64,000 nucleotides of DNA from contig NZ_PVZG01000009.1 in the NCBI RefSeq assembly GCF_003002065.1, forward strand, positions 248,001 to 312,000, in the 5' to 3' direction. Every line of letters begins with the position of its first letter. Position 1 is the first letter of the stretch. Below the pieces are notes generated by a model. It ran no database searches. It was given only the letters and a program-made list of their open reading frames with translations, and was not told the origin of the DNA. The position numbers and the translations under genes were made by a program. This document shows, in pieces, positions 43,499-51,774 of this stretch. The stretch is from Pseudosporangium ferrugineum (lineage in GTDB: Bacteria; Actinomycetota; Actinomycetes; Mycobacteriales; Micromonosporaceae).

Positions 43499-46400
43499 TC
43501 AGGCTCGGCCGTCGGCCCGGGTCCGGAGGCGGTCCGGCGCGGTCCGGCGGGGGTTCGGCACGCGGCTGCGAGCCCCCAGGGCCGCCGCCGGCTCGCTGAA
43601 GACCGCTCCTCCGAGGGCCGCTTCTTCGAAGGCCGCTTCTTCGACAGCCGCGGGCCGCTCGGCGCCGGGTTCGAGGCCGAGGCGGTCGTCCAGCGGGTGC
43701 CGCACGCCGTTGCGGAGGAGATCGACGGCGCGGTCGTGCAGGCCCTCCTCCCGCAGCAGGCGGTACAGCCCGTGGCGGGCGTACGGATCCCCCGCCGTGA
43801 TGGCCGCGTACCACTCGTGCTGGGCCTCCCGGACCCGCCCGGTGCGGTGCAGCAGCTGGGCGAGCTCCCGGCGGGCCGGCGGCTTGCCCTCGCGGACGGC
43901 CTCGCGCCACAGCTCGGTCGCGCCCTCGATGTCGCCCTGGGCGACGAGCAGATCGGCCAGCGCCCGGCGCGCACCCAGCACCCCGGCCGCCAGGGCGTCC
44001 CGCCACACCCGGGCCGCCTCCTCGTCGCGGCCGAGCTCGCCGAGCAGGTCGCTCAGCGCCCGCCTGGCCCCCGGGATCCCGGCGTCGAGCGCCTCCCGCC
44101 AGACCTCCAGCGCCTCCTCGCCGCGCTCCCGCCCCACCAGCAGCTCGGCGGACCGCCGCCAGGCCAGCACGTCCCCGGCCCGGGCGGCCGCGCGCAGGTA
44201 TCCCAGCGCCTCGTCCACCGCGCCGTCCTCGACGAGGAGGTTCACCAGGCCGGTCACGGCCTCGGCGCGCTCCTCCGCGTCGCGCTTCATGATCTCGATG
44301 GCCTCGCCGCGGCGGCCGAGGCTGCACAGGATCTGCACGAGGTTCAGCTGCGCGCTCACCTCGCCGGCGGCATACCCGGCGCGCCAGACCTCCACCGCGT
44401 CCTCGTCGCGGCCCTGCCGCCGCAGCAGCTCGGCCATCCGGGACCGGGCGCCGGTGTTGCCGGCGCCGGCCGCGAGCCGCCACACCCGCTCGACCGCCTC
44501 CGCCGGGAGCACGTCCGGGTCCAGCCCGGCCGGCCATTCCACCGAGATCCGCGCCCCGGCCCGGACGGCCTCCTCGGCGATCTCCAGGGCCTCGCCGTAG
44601 CGCTTCGCCTCCTGGTGCAGGCGGCACAGCCGGCTCCAGGCGAACGGGTCGCCGGCCGCCACCGCCGCACGGCACTCGGCGATCACCTCCGCCTCCCGGC
44701 CCGTACGCCGGAGCAACTCCTCCAGGGCCTGCCCGGCACCGGGCAGCCGGCGCGTGCGTCCCCACCGGAGGATCCGTTCGAGGGCCGCGTCGTCCTCCAG
44801 CGCCTCCAGCAGGGAGATCACCGTCGCCCACGACTCGGCGTCGGGGCGGCGGCGCAGCGCACGCGTCCAGAGCTCCACGGCCTCCGCCTCGCGCCCGTGG
44901 TGGATCAGGTACGCGGCGAGCTGATGCCGGCAGTTGAACTCGCCCGCCGCCGCCCCCTCCTCCAGCACCCGGACCGCCTCGGCGGTGCGGTCCAGGCCGT
45001 CGAGCAGCCCGACCAGGGTCTCCCGGGACTGCCAGTTGCCCCGCGCGATCGACTCCTCCAGCACGGCGACCGCGGCGTCCGGGTCGCCCAGTTCCCGCAG
45101 GATCCGGGCGCGGCGGCTCGGGGCGTCGGGCCGGTCCGAGGCCGCGCCCCAGGCCCGCGCCGCGTCCTCCAGCCTCCCGGCCGCCGCGGACTCCTCGGCG
45201 AGCTGCGACCACGCCGCCGAGGTGAGGTCGCCGGGATGCTCAGCGGCCTCGGCCCAGGCGTCGTCCAGCCGGCCGGCCCGCAGCAGCAGCCCGACCAGCG
45301 GTTCTGCGGCCGTACCGGGCTCCACCGCGGCCTCGCGCCAGACCGCCTCGGCGTCGGCGATCCGGCCCTCGCCCTCCAGCAGGGCCGCCAGGCGCTCCCG
45401 GGCGTGCGGGAGGCCGCGGGCGGCGCCCAGCCGCCAGGCCTCCTCGATCGCGTCGCCGCGCCCCTGCTCGGAGAGGAGGCTGATCAGGGTGTAGAGCGCC
45501 GCGGCGGAGCCGGCCCGCACCGCGGCGCGGAAGAAGTCGCCGGCCGTCCGCGGCATCGCCCGGTCGTACGCGGCGCAGCCCACCGCGAGCAGTTCCCGCC
45601 GGTCGGCCGCGTGCGCGAGGCAGGCCCGCCAGAGGCTCGGCGGCAGCACCTGGCCGGCGCGCGTCCGCAGGGCGTGGTGCTGCAGATAGTCGGCCACCCG
45701 GTAGCCGTCGACGCGGCCCATCTCCCGGCCCACCGGACCCAGCGGCGAGGTGGCACCGTGCACGCGGGTGGTTGCGTACGCGAGGGACGCCGCGAACCAG
45801 TCGGGGGGTGCGTCGCCCCGCAGCGGCCGCGACAGGTAACCCGGCACGGCGTCGGCGAGCAGCGCGGCGGACGGCTCGGCGACGCCCAGGCGGCGGGCGT
45901 CGATCGCGGCGGTGATGAGGGCGTGCGCGTACGGCGAGGGCGCGTTCTGCCACCGGCGCACCAGCTCGGGGCCGGCCGCGAGGGTCTGGATGAGGCCGGC
46001 GTCCGAGTCCAGGGCGATGGCGATCCGCGGGTCGACGGCCGCCTTCTCCCGCGCCCGCGCGGTCTCGGCGCCGGACAGCCGCGGCCCGATGTCGACGACG
46101 TGGGCGTGCCGGAGCAGCTCCCGCTCGCGCTTGTACGGATCGCCGTCGGGCGTCCGCGGATCGGCGAAGGCGACATAGGTCAGGTAGTGCTCCGGCCACA
46201 GCGTGCCGATCAGCACGGTCCGGCGCCCGGCCGAGGTGAGCCGCCGGACCAGCGGGGCGTCCAGCCCGTCCGCGATGAAGCCGTGGATCTCGTCCAGCCA
46301 CACCACGGTGTCGGCCGGCGGCTCCCCGGCGATCCGGTCGAGGTCCGCGAGGGAGCCGGGCTGCACCAGCGTCCAGTCGGGCAGCTCGCCGCGCGCCGCC

Positions 46401-46876
46401 TCGTACGCCGACCGGGTCTTGCCGACCGACGAGGCGCCGACGAGCAGGATGAAGCCGCCGGCCCGCAGCGCGGCCCGCAGCTGCGGGTCGGCGTCCCGGC
46501 TCACGTACGCCGGCAGCGCACCGGGCGCGCCGTCCACCTCGATGGCCGCGTGCACGCCCAGGTCGCGCGGGTTGCGCAGGGCGACCGCCTCCGGCCCGGG
46601 CCCGGCGGGGCGCCCGGCCACCCGTTCCCGGGCCGCCAGCCACGGCCCGAGGCTCGCCCGGTCGACGCCGCACGCGAGCAGCAGCGCGGTCAGCGTCTCG
46701 CGGGTCGGCACCGACTTGCCGGTGAAGGCGTCGCTGATGGTGCTCTTGGGCAGCCGCGCCGGCCGGCGGATGCGGTCGTACGTGAGGCCCCGGCTCTTCT
46801 TGAGCGCGACGAGCGCCCGGCGAAGATCATCCGGCGTCCGGACCTCCCCGGGCGGTGGACCGTCCGGAGCGCTCAT
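43499..46876 (-). CDS. HTH / P-loop NTPase / helical-repeat protein (STAND-like)
   Basis: A 1,125-residue cytoplasmic protein in three parts. Residues 14-80: an Xre-type helix-turn-helix (YDRIRRPARLPKSTISDAF). Residues 125-300: a P-loop NTPase with Walker A GASSVGKT (147-154) and Walker B VVWLDEIHGF (191-200). Residues about 430-1060: many 34-36-residue TPR/Sel1-like helical repeats (for example AEAVWREAAVEPGTAAEPLV, WRDALAAGVLGARRALADLL). This order resembles STAND regulators and NLR-like sensors, where repeats detect a ligand and the NTPase oligomerises. The trigger and output are unknown. A 44-residue ORF follows. Confidence 0.85.
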   Translation of the reverse strand: MSAPDGPPPGEVRTPDDLRRALVALKKSRGLTYDRIRRPARLPKSTISDAFTGKSVPTRETLTALLLACGVDRASLGPWLAARERVAGRPAGPGPEAVALRNPRDLGVHAAIEVDGAPGALPAYVSRDADPQLRAALRAGGFILLVGASSVGKTRSAYEAARGELPDWTLVQPGSLADLDRIAGEPPADTVVWLDEIHGFIADGLDAPLVRRLTSAGRRTVLIGTLWPEHYLTYVAFADPRTPDGDPYKRERELLRHAHVVDIGPRLSGAETARAREKAAVDPRIAIALDSDAGLIQTLAAGPELVRRWQNAPSPYAHALITAAIDARRLGVAEPSAALLADAVPGYLSRPLRGDAPPDWFAASLAYATTRVHGATSPLGPVGREMGRVDGYRVADYLQHHALRTRAGQVLPPSLWRACLAHAADRRELLAVGCAAYDRAMPRTAGDFFRAAVRAGSAAALYTLISLLSEQGRGDAIEEAWRLGAARGLPHARERLAALLEGEGRIADAEAVWREAAVEPGTAAEPLVGLLLRAGRLDDAWAEAAEHPGDLTSAAWSQLAEESAAAGRLEDAARAWGAASDRPDAPSRRARILRELGDPDAAVAVLEESIARGNWQSRETLVGLLDGLDRTAEAVRVLEEGAAAGEFNCRHQLAAYLIHHGREAEAVELWTRALRRRPDAESWATVISLLEALEDDAALERILRWGRTRRLPGAGQALEELLRRTGREAEVIAECRAAVAAGDPFAWSRLCRLHQEAKRYGEALEIAEEAVRAGARISVEWPAGLDPDVLPAEAVERVWRLAAGAGNTGARSRMAELLRRQGRDEDAVEVWRAGYAAGEVSAQLNLVQILCSLGRRGEAIEIMKRDAEERAEAVTGLVNLLVEDGAVDEALGYLRAAARAGDVLAWRRSAELLVGRERGEEALEVWREALDAGIPGARRALSDLLGELGRDEEAARVWRDALAAGVLGARRALADLLVAQGDIEGATELWREAVREGKPPARRELAQLLHRTGRVREAQHEWYAAITAGDPYARHGLYRLLREEGLHDRAVDLLRNGVRHPLDDRLGLEPGAERPAAVEEAAFEEAALGGAVFSEPAAALGARSRVPNPRRTAPDRLRTRADGRA

Positions 46877-46928
46877 CCGATCATCCCTGTTCGGGCCGGT
46901 TGCGGCGGGGTGGCGCGAGGCTCCCGTC

Positions 46929-46956
46929 AGGATAGTCCCCCGCCGCCCGCCGTCAC
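46929..46956 (-). promoter_or_regulatory. Possible promoter for the STAND-like gene
   Basis: On the minus strand, -35-like GTGACG and -10-like TATCCT are separated by 16 bases. The -10 lies 52 bases before the ATG, and the -35 overlaps the stop codon of the preceding hydrolase gene. Weak evidence. Confidence 0.3.
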
Positions 46957-48239
46957 GGCAGCGCCGGTGCCACCTCGACCTGGAACACCGGCAGTCTGCC
47001 GAGCCGCCGGTACGCGGCCAGCGACTCCGGCGTCGCGTCCACCGAGGACTCGCGCCCCTCCTGGTTGTGCGGCGTGTCGAAGTGGACCATGGCCCGGATC
47101 CGCGGGAACTTGCGGATCTGCCGGCCCACCTCCCGGTAGAACTCGGCCTTGTGGCGCGGGTTCCGCTTCGACGACCAGACGCCCCACTCGGCGACCATCA
47201 GCGGCTTGTCCGGGTGCTCGGCGGTGGCCCAGTTGTAGAAGCCGGGCCAGTTCGGCCGCGCCGACGACTGCCGGTTCAGCAGCTCGGCGAAGTCGCCGTG
47301 GCCGTATCCGGGGTCGCTGTACGCGTACGTGTCGAAGCCGATCCAGTCGACGACGTCGTTGCCCGGGTACATGTCGCCGAACCACTTCTTGCTGGTGTGC
47401 GGCACGTACGCCATGTGCACCAGCACCGTGACCAGGTTGTCCACGCCGTGCGCGCGCAGCCGCCGGACGACGTACCGGTACATGGCGGCGTAGTCCCTGG
47501 CGGTGTAGCCCGAGCCGGCCTTCTCCCGGATGTTGTCCTCGGCCTCGTGGTGCACGGTGAAGAAGAACTGCTCGGGGAAGTCCTCGTTGATGTGCGCGGC
47601 GAGCTTGTCGAGGAACTTGTCCGTCGCCCGGTCACCCTTGGCGATCTTGGCCCAGGAGGCGCCGCGCGGCTTCCAGTTGAGGAACAGCAGCCGCTCCTTG
47701 CCCCGCTCCCGGGCGATGGCGATCTCCTCCTTCGTCGGGAAGAGCTGGCCGTTGCCCCGGTGGTAGGCGTGGTAGATGTCCTGGTGCCGGCCGGTCTTCT
47801 CCTCGAAGGCCACGAGCGCCCGCCGGCCCCGGGCGTCCGTGAACGCCCCGGGCGCCACGCCCCACAGCACCCCGCAGGTCGGGACGAGCTTCTTTCCCGT
47901 ACGGCACGAGCCGGCCGGCGCCGGGGCGCCGGGTTCCGTGCGGCCCTTGCCGGACGCGGCGGGTCCCGCAGTGGACGGTCGCGCGGCGGTGGAGGCGGCC
48001 GGTTCCCCGGTGCGGAGCGGCACGCCGGGCTCGGCCGGTGACGGCAGGTCCCGCGGCGCGCCGGGCAGCGAGGTCGCGGCCGGCCCCGGCACCAGGACGG
48101 GGTCCGGCCCGTACGGGAGGCCGAGCTGGTCCACCCCGCCCGTCCACGCCCAGGAGAGCGTGGCGACGGCCGAGATGCTGAAGACGGCCGTGATGGCGGT
48201 GAGGTGCAGGAAGAGGATGCGGCGCGGTCGACGTCTCAC
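46953..48239 (-). CDS. Membrane-anchored GH26-like glycoside hydrolase
   Basis: A 428-residue protein with an N-terminal membrane anchor or signal (ILFLHLTAITAVFSISAVAT), a Pro/Ala/Gly-rich spacer to about residue 115, and a (beta/alpha)8 catalytic domain. Candidate acid/base is Glu232 in FTVHHEAEDN and nucleophile Glu351 in MVAEWGVWSS, as in GH26 mannanases and related glucanases. It is at the border of the polysaccharide cluster, divergent from the APS kinase gene, and probably trims or releases the exopolysaccharide. GTG 48239; no strong ribosome-binding site. The substrate cannot be read from sequence. Confidence 0.82.
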   Translation of the reverse strand: MRRRPRRILFLHLTAITAVFSISAVATLSWAWTGGVDQLGLPYGPDPVLVPGPAATSLPGAPRDLPSPAEPGVPLRTGEPAASTAARPSTAGPAASGKGRTEPGAPAPAGSCRTGKKLVPTCGVLWGVAPGAFTDARGRRALVAFEEKTGRHQDIYHAYHRGNGQLFPTKEEIAIARERGKERLLFLNWKPRGASWAKIAKGDRATDKFLDKLAAHINEDFPEQFFFTVHHEAEDNIREKAGSGYTARDYAAMYRYVVRRLRAHGVDNLVTVLVHMAYVPHTSKKWFGDMYPGNDVVDWIGFDTYAYSDPGYGHGDFAELLNRQSSARPNWPGFYNWATAEHPDKPLMVAEWGVWSSKRNPRHKAEFYREVGRQIRKFPRIRAMVHFDTPHNQEGRESSVDATPESLAAYRRLGRLPVFQVEVAPALP

Positions 48240-48262
48240 GATGGCCCAGTATCGGATCTAAA

Positions 48263-48319
48263 GTCCGTTTTGTCGACTACCCGACGCAGTCAGTCGGATC
48301 GCCACAGTCGAGAACGGAC
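48263..48319. other. Nested inverted repeat upstream of the APS kinase fusion
   Basis: GTCCGTT pairs with AACGGAC (48263-48269 and 48313-48319) and TCGACT with AGTCGA (48273-48278 and 48306-48311). An inner CCGAC/GTCGG hairpin (48281-48285 and 48293-48297) completes a nested structure in the 157-base divergent gap. It may be an operator cluster or a leader RNA fold. Confidence 0.4.
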
Positions 48320-48396
48320 CGACTTCGGAGCCGCGCTCGACCCCGGCCGGTCCGACTGAGAAACTGTCCCTCAAGTCACTGCAGGGGGAGTCTTAG

Positions 48397-49920
48397 GTGA
48401 ACGACGGTTCTGTGCTGCCCGAGGACGTGTTGCGCGACGCGCCGTCCTACACGCCGCGCGCGCACGAACTGGCCGATCTGGAGTTGCTGCTGGCCGGCGC
48501 GTACGCCCCGCTGACCGGCTTCCTCGGCCGCGCCGACCTGCAGGCGTTGCGCCGGCGCGGCAAGCTCGCCGACGGCACGCCGTGGCCGGTCGCGGTGACC
48601 CTCGAGATCCCGGCCGAGCTCGCCACCGGCCTGGACCTCGACGACCCGCTGCGGCGCACGGTGGTGCTCACCGACCCCGAGGGCGCGCCGGTGGCCGCGA
48701 TCGAGATCACCGACGCGTGGCCGACCACCGAGGGGCGCTACGCGGCCGGCGGCACCGTGCGCCGGATGGGCGACGGCGGGCACGGGCCGTTCCAGCGGCT
48801 GCGCCGGACCCCCGAGGAGGTCAAGGCGCTGCTGCCGCCGGGGCGCGTGCTCGGGGTCATCGCCGACCGCCCGCTGCACCGCCCGCAGCTGGCGCAGATC
48901 GCGCACGCCGCCCGCACGCTCGCCGCGCACCTGCTGATCTTCATTCCGGTCACCGGCCCCGGCCCGGACGGGTTGCCGCCCGAGGCGCTGGTCCGCGCGG
49001 TCTTCGCGGCCCGCGACCGGATGCCCCCCGCGACCATCGTCGCGGTCCCGCTGATGACCCGCGGCGACGAGATGCGCGACGCCCTGCTGCGGGCCCGGGT
49101 GGTCACCGCGTACGGAGTGACCCACGTGCTGTCCACCGGCGACATGCTCTCCGGCGCCGGCCTGCGCGTGCTGGTGCCGCGCGAGCTGGCGTACGACAAC
49201 CGGGACGGCCAGTGGCGCTGGCGCGACGACATCCCGCCCCGCAACCGCCGCCTCGCGATGACCGCCTCCGAGATCAACGACCTGCTGGACCGGGGCTTCC
49301 CGCTGCCCGAGTGGCACACCCCGCCGGCCGTCGCCAAGGAGCTGGCCCGGGTCCGCCCGCCGCGCCGGCACCGCGGCCTGGTCGTGTTCTTCACCGGCTT
49401 CTCCGGCTCCGGCAAGTCCACGATCGCCCGCGGGCTGGCCGACACGCTGCGGGAGAGCGGCGAGCGGACGATCACCTTCCTCGACGGCGACGTGGTGCGC
49501 CGCGAGCTCTCCGCCGGTCTGGGCTTCAGCCGCGCCGACCGGGACCGCAACGTGCGGCGGATCGGCTGGGTGGCGGCCGAGGTCGCGCGCCACCACGGCA
49601 TGGCCATCGCCTGCCCGATCGCCCCGTACGCGCAGGCCCGCGCCGCCGTGCGCCGGATGGCCGTCGAGGCCGGGGCCGGCTTCCTCCTCGTGCACGTGGC
49701 CACCCCGCTGGAGGTCTGCGAGCAGCGCGACCGCAAGGGCCTGTACGCCCGCGCCCGCGCCGGCCAGCTGCGCGGCATGACCGGCGTGGACGACCCGTAC
49801 GAGACCCCCACCGACGCCGAGCTGACCATCGACACCACCGACATGACGGTGCCCGAAGCCGTCGATTCCGTGCTCGCGTACCTCGTCGACAGCGGCTGGG
49901 TGGAGCCCGAGATGAAGTAA
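48397..49920 (+). CDS. ATP-sulfurylase-like / adenylylsulfate kinase fusion
   Basis: A 507-residue fusion. Residues 1-315 resemble ATP sulfurylase (AYAPLTGFLGRADLQAL, TASEINDLLDRGFPLPEW). Residues 325-505 are an APS kinase with P-loop GFSGSGKS (334-341), FLDGDVVRRELSAGLGFSRADRDRN and PYETPTDAEL. APS kinase makes PAPS, the sulfate donor for the sulfotransferases downstream. In the first half the catalytic HxxH is HRPQ (161-164) and the QTRNP and GRDHAG motifs are missing, so this domain may be inactive. The GTG start follows GGGGGAG. It opens the sulfated-polysaccharide region. Confidence 0.88.
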   Translation: MNDGSVLPEDVLRDAPSYTPRAHELADLELLLAGAYAPLTGFLGRADLQALRRRGKLADGTPWPVAVTLEIPAELATGLDLDDPLRRTVVLTDPEGAPVAAIEITDAWPTTEGRYAAGGTVRRMGDGGHGPFQRLRRTPEEVKALLPPGRVLGVIADRPLHRPQLAQIAHAARTLAAHLLIFIPVTGPGPDGLPPEALVRAVFAARDRMPPATIVAVPLMTRGDEMRDALLRARVVTAYGVTHVLSTGDMLSGAGLRVLVPRELAYDNRDGQWRWRDDIPPRNRRLAMTASEINDLLDRGFPLPEWHTPPAVAKELARVRPPRRHRGLVVFFTGFSGSGKSTIARGLADTLRESGERTITFLDGDVVRRELSAGLGFSRADRDRNVRRIGWVAAEVARHHGMAIACPIAPYAQARAAVRRMAVEAGAGFLLVHVATPLEVCEQRDRKGLYARARAGQLRGMTGVDDPYETPTDAELTIDTTDMTVPEAVDSVLAYLVDSGWVEPEMK

Positions 49921-49928
49921 CCGGTGGC

Positions 49929-50010
49929 GGCGGAGTAGTTACGCATCGGCGCACGGGCCGTTTACCCCTCGGGGGCGAAACGCCCGATTGCCGACAACTC
50001 CTACTCCGCC
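49929..50010 (+). other. Long nested hairpin in the leader of the exopolysaccharide operon
   Basis: Between the APS kinase gene and the Wzz-like gene, five pairing blocks nest in order: GGCGGAGTAG/CTACTCCGCC (49929-49938, 50001-50010), TCGGC/GCCGA (49946-49950, 49990-49994), CGGGC/GCCCG (49954-49958, 49982-49986), GTTT/AAAC (49960-49963, 49978-49981) and CCCC/GGGG (49965-49968, 49971-49974). The ribosome-binding region of the next gene follows directly. It can be a terminator, an attenuator or an unknown riboregulator. Confidence 0.6.
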
Positions 50011-50031
50011 TGCGAAAGGGCCGCCGTACCG

Positions 50032-51774
50032 ATGGAAGCGACTCGCCCGGTGTCCGCCGACCTCTCGCACTACCTGGGCGTGTTCCGCCGGCACTGGTGG
50101 CTCGTGCTGACCGCCACCGGCGCCGGCCTGGCCGTCGGGGCCGCCGTCACCCAGGCCCTGCCCAAGGTCTACGAGTCGTCCACGTCCGTGCTCGTGTCCC
50201 CCGTCGACCAGGACGCCAACGCGTCCGGCGGTCGCACCAAGGGCGCGATCAACCTGGACACCGAGGCCCAGCTGGTGCCGTCCGGCGCGGTCGCCGCCAA
50301 GGCCGCGGCGCTGCTGCGCTCGCCCGTCGCGCCGGTCGAGCTGGCCCGCGACGTGTCGGTCGAGGTGCCGGCGAACACCACCGTCCTGGTGATCCGGTTC
50401 GAGGCGGACAACCCGAAGGACGCCCAGGCCGGCTCGCACGCGTTCGCCGAGGCGTACCTGCGCAACCGCGAAGAGGCCGCGCGCTCGGTGCTGGACCAGC
50501 AGATCAAGACCCTGAACCTCAAGGTCAAGCAGCTCACCACCAACCTGACCAGCGTCAACAACCGGCTGGCGAAGGCGCCCCGGGGCAGCTCCGAGCGCAG
50601 CAACCTGGAGAGCCTGCGCAGCAACTCGCAGAACCAGCTGAACAACCTGACCGGCCGGCTCAACGTGTTGACCACCTCGACCGTCGGCGCGGGCAGCATC
50701 ATCAGCGACGCCCGCCTGCCCGAGGAGCCCACCAGCCCCAACGCGATGCTCAACATCGCCGGCGGCACGATGGTCGGCCTCCTCGCCGGGCTGGGCCTCG
50801 CGTTCGTCCGGGAACGGTTCGACCGCCGGCTGCGGACCGCCGCGGACGTCCGCGACCGCGCCCGCATCCCGGTGCTCGCCGCCCTGGACGAGCGGACCAC
50901 CCCGCACTTCGACGACGTGCTGCAGCCGTACGGGCCGGGCGGGCGGGTCTTCAACCGGCTCCGCAACGAGATCCTGGCCAGCCTGAACACCGGCGACCAG
51001 ATCATCGTCGTCACCGGGGCCAGCCGGGGCTCGTCCACCACGCTGGTCGCCGCGAACCTGGCCGCGTCGCTCGCTCGTACCGGAAGCGATGTGGTGTTGA
51101 TCGGGGCGCACCTGCCGGACAGCGTCGTCGATGCCGCGCCGCTGGCGCGGATGCTCGGGGTCTCCGCCATGCCCGGCCTGTCCGACCTGCTCGCCGGGCG
51201 GATCGGCCTCGCCAAGGCGCTCCAGCGCACCCCGCGGATCCCGTCGCTGCGGGTCATCACGACCGGCGGCGCGGCGACCGCGGCCGGCCTGATGCAGTCG
51301 CAGCGGCTGCGCGACACGCTCGAGGCGCTGCGCCGGCAGACCGGCTACGTGGTCATCGAGGCGCCGTCCACCAGCAGCAGCGCCGACGCCCAGAGCCTGG
51401 CCAGCCTCGCCGACGCGGCGATCCTCGCGGTCGAGCTGCGCCGCGCCAAGCGCCCGGCCCTGCTCGACGCCGCGGAACAGCTGAGCCGGGTCGGCACCCC
51501 GCTGCTCGGTGCGGTGGTCCTGCCGTCGCTCAGCGGCCTGCCGCGCACCTCACCCACGGACAACCTCCCGGCGGTGGCGCTGACCGCGCAGCGGCCGGAC
51601 GAGACCGCGGTCCTCGACGAGGACCGGACCCAGCAGCTGCGCCTGCCGCAGGGCGGCGCCCGGCCGCCGCGGCAGGGTGACGGCACCGAGGAGGTCACCG
51701 CGATCATCGACCTGACGTCCGCGGCCAAGCCCTCCGGCGGCGCGCAGGCCACCAAGGCGGGCGACCAGAAGTGA
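50032..51774 (+). CDS. Wzz / BY-kinase-like chain-length protein with degenerate P-loop
   Basis: A 580-residue protein with an N-terminal Wzz domain (YLGVFRRHWWLVLTATGAGLAV), transmembrane helices at about 23-41 and 236-258, a periplasmic coiled-coil region between them, and a cytoplasmic BY-kinase-like domain. Normally Walker A ends GKS/T; here it reads GASRGSST (329-336) with Ser in place of Lys. Walker A' is VVLIGAHLP instead of the usual DADLR, and there is no C-terminal Tyr cluster. It is probably a non-kinase co-polymerase controlling chain length with the Wzy-like protein next door. Confidence 0.85.
   Translation: MEATRPVSADLSHYLGVFRRHWWLVLTATGAGLAVGAAVTQALPKVYESSTSVLVSPVDQDANASGGRTKGAINLDTEAQLVPSGAVAAKAAALLRSPVAPVELARDVSVEVPANTTVLVIRFEADNPKDAQAGSHAFAEAYLRNREEAARSVLDQQIKTLNLKVKQLTTNLTSVNNRLAKAPRGSSERSNLESLRSNSQNQLNNLTGRLNVLTTSTVGAGSIISDARLPEEPTSPNAMLNIAGGTMVGLLAGLGLAFVRERFDRRLRTAADVRDRARIPVLAALDERTTPHFDDVLQPYGPGGRVFNRLRNEILASLNTGDQIIVVTGASRGSSTTLVAANLAASLARTGSDVVLIGAHLPDSVVDAAPLARMLGVSAMPGLSDLLAGRIGLAKALQRTPRIPSLRVITTGGAATAAGLMQSQRLRDTLEALRRQTGYVVIEAPSTSSSADAQSLASLADAAILAVELRRAKRPALLDAAEQLSRVGTPLLGAVVLPSLSGLPRTSPTDNLPAVALTAQRPDETAVLDEDRTQQLRLPQGGARPPRQGDGTEEVTAIIDLTSAAKPSGGAQATKAGDQK

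Noticed and set aside
43697..47431. 1,244-residue plus-strand frame
   Set aside because: Antisense to the STAND-like and GH26-like genes, with biased composition only.
49929..50010. Known riboswitch, for example a c-di-AMP or c-di-GMP type
   Set aside because: The fold is one long hairpin; I could not match conserved loops of these classes by eye.
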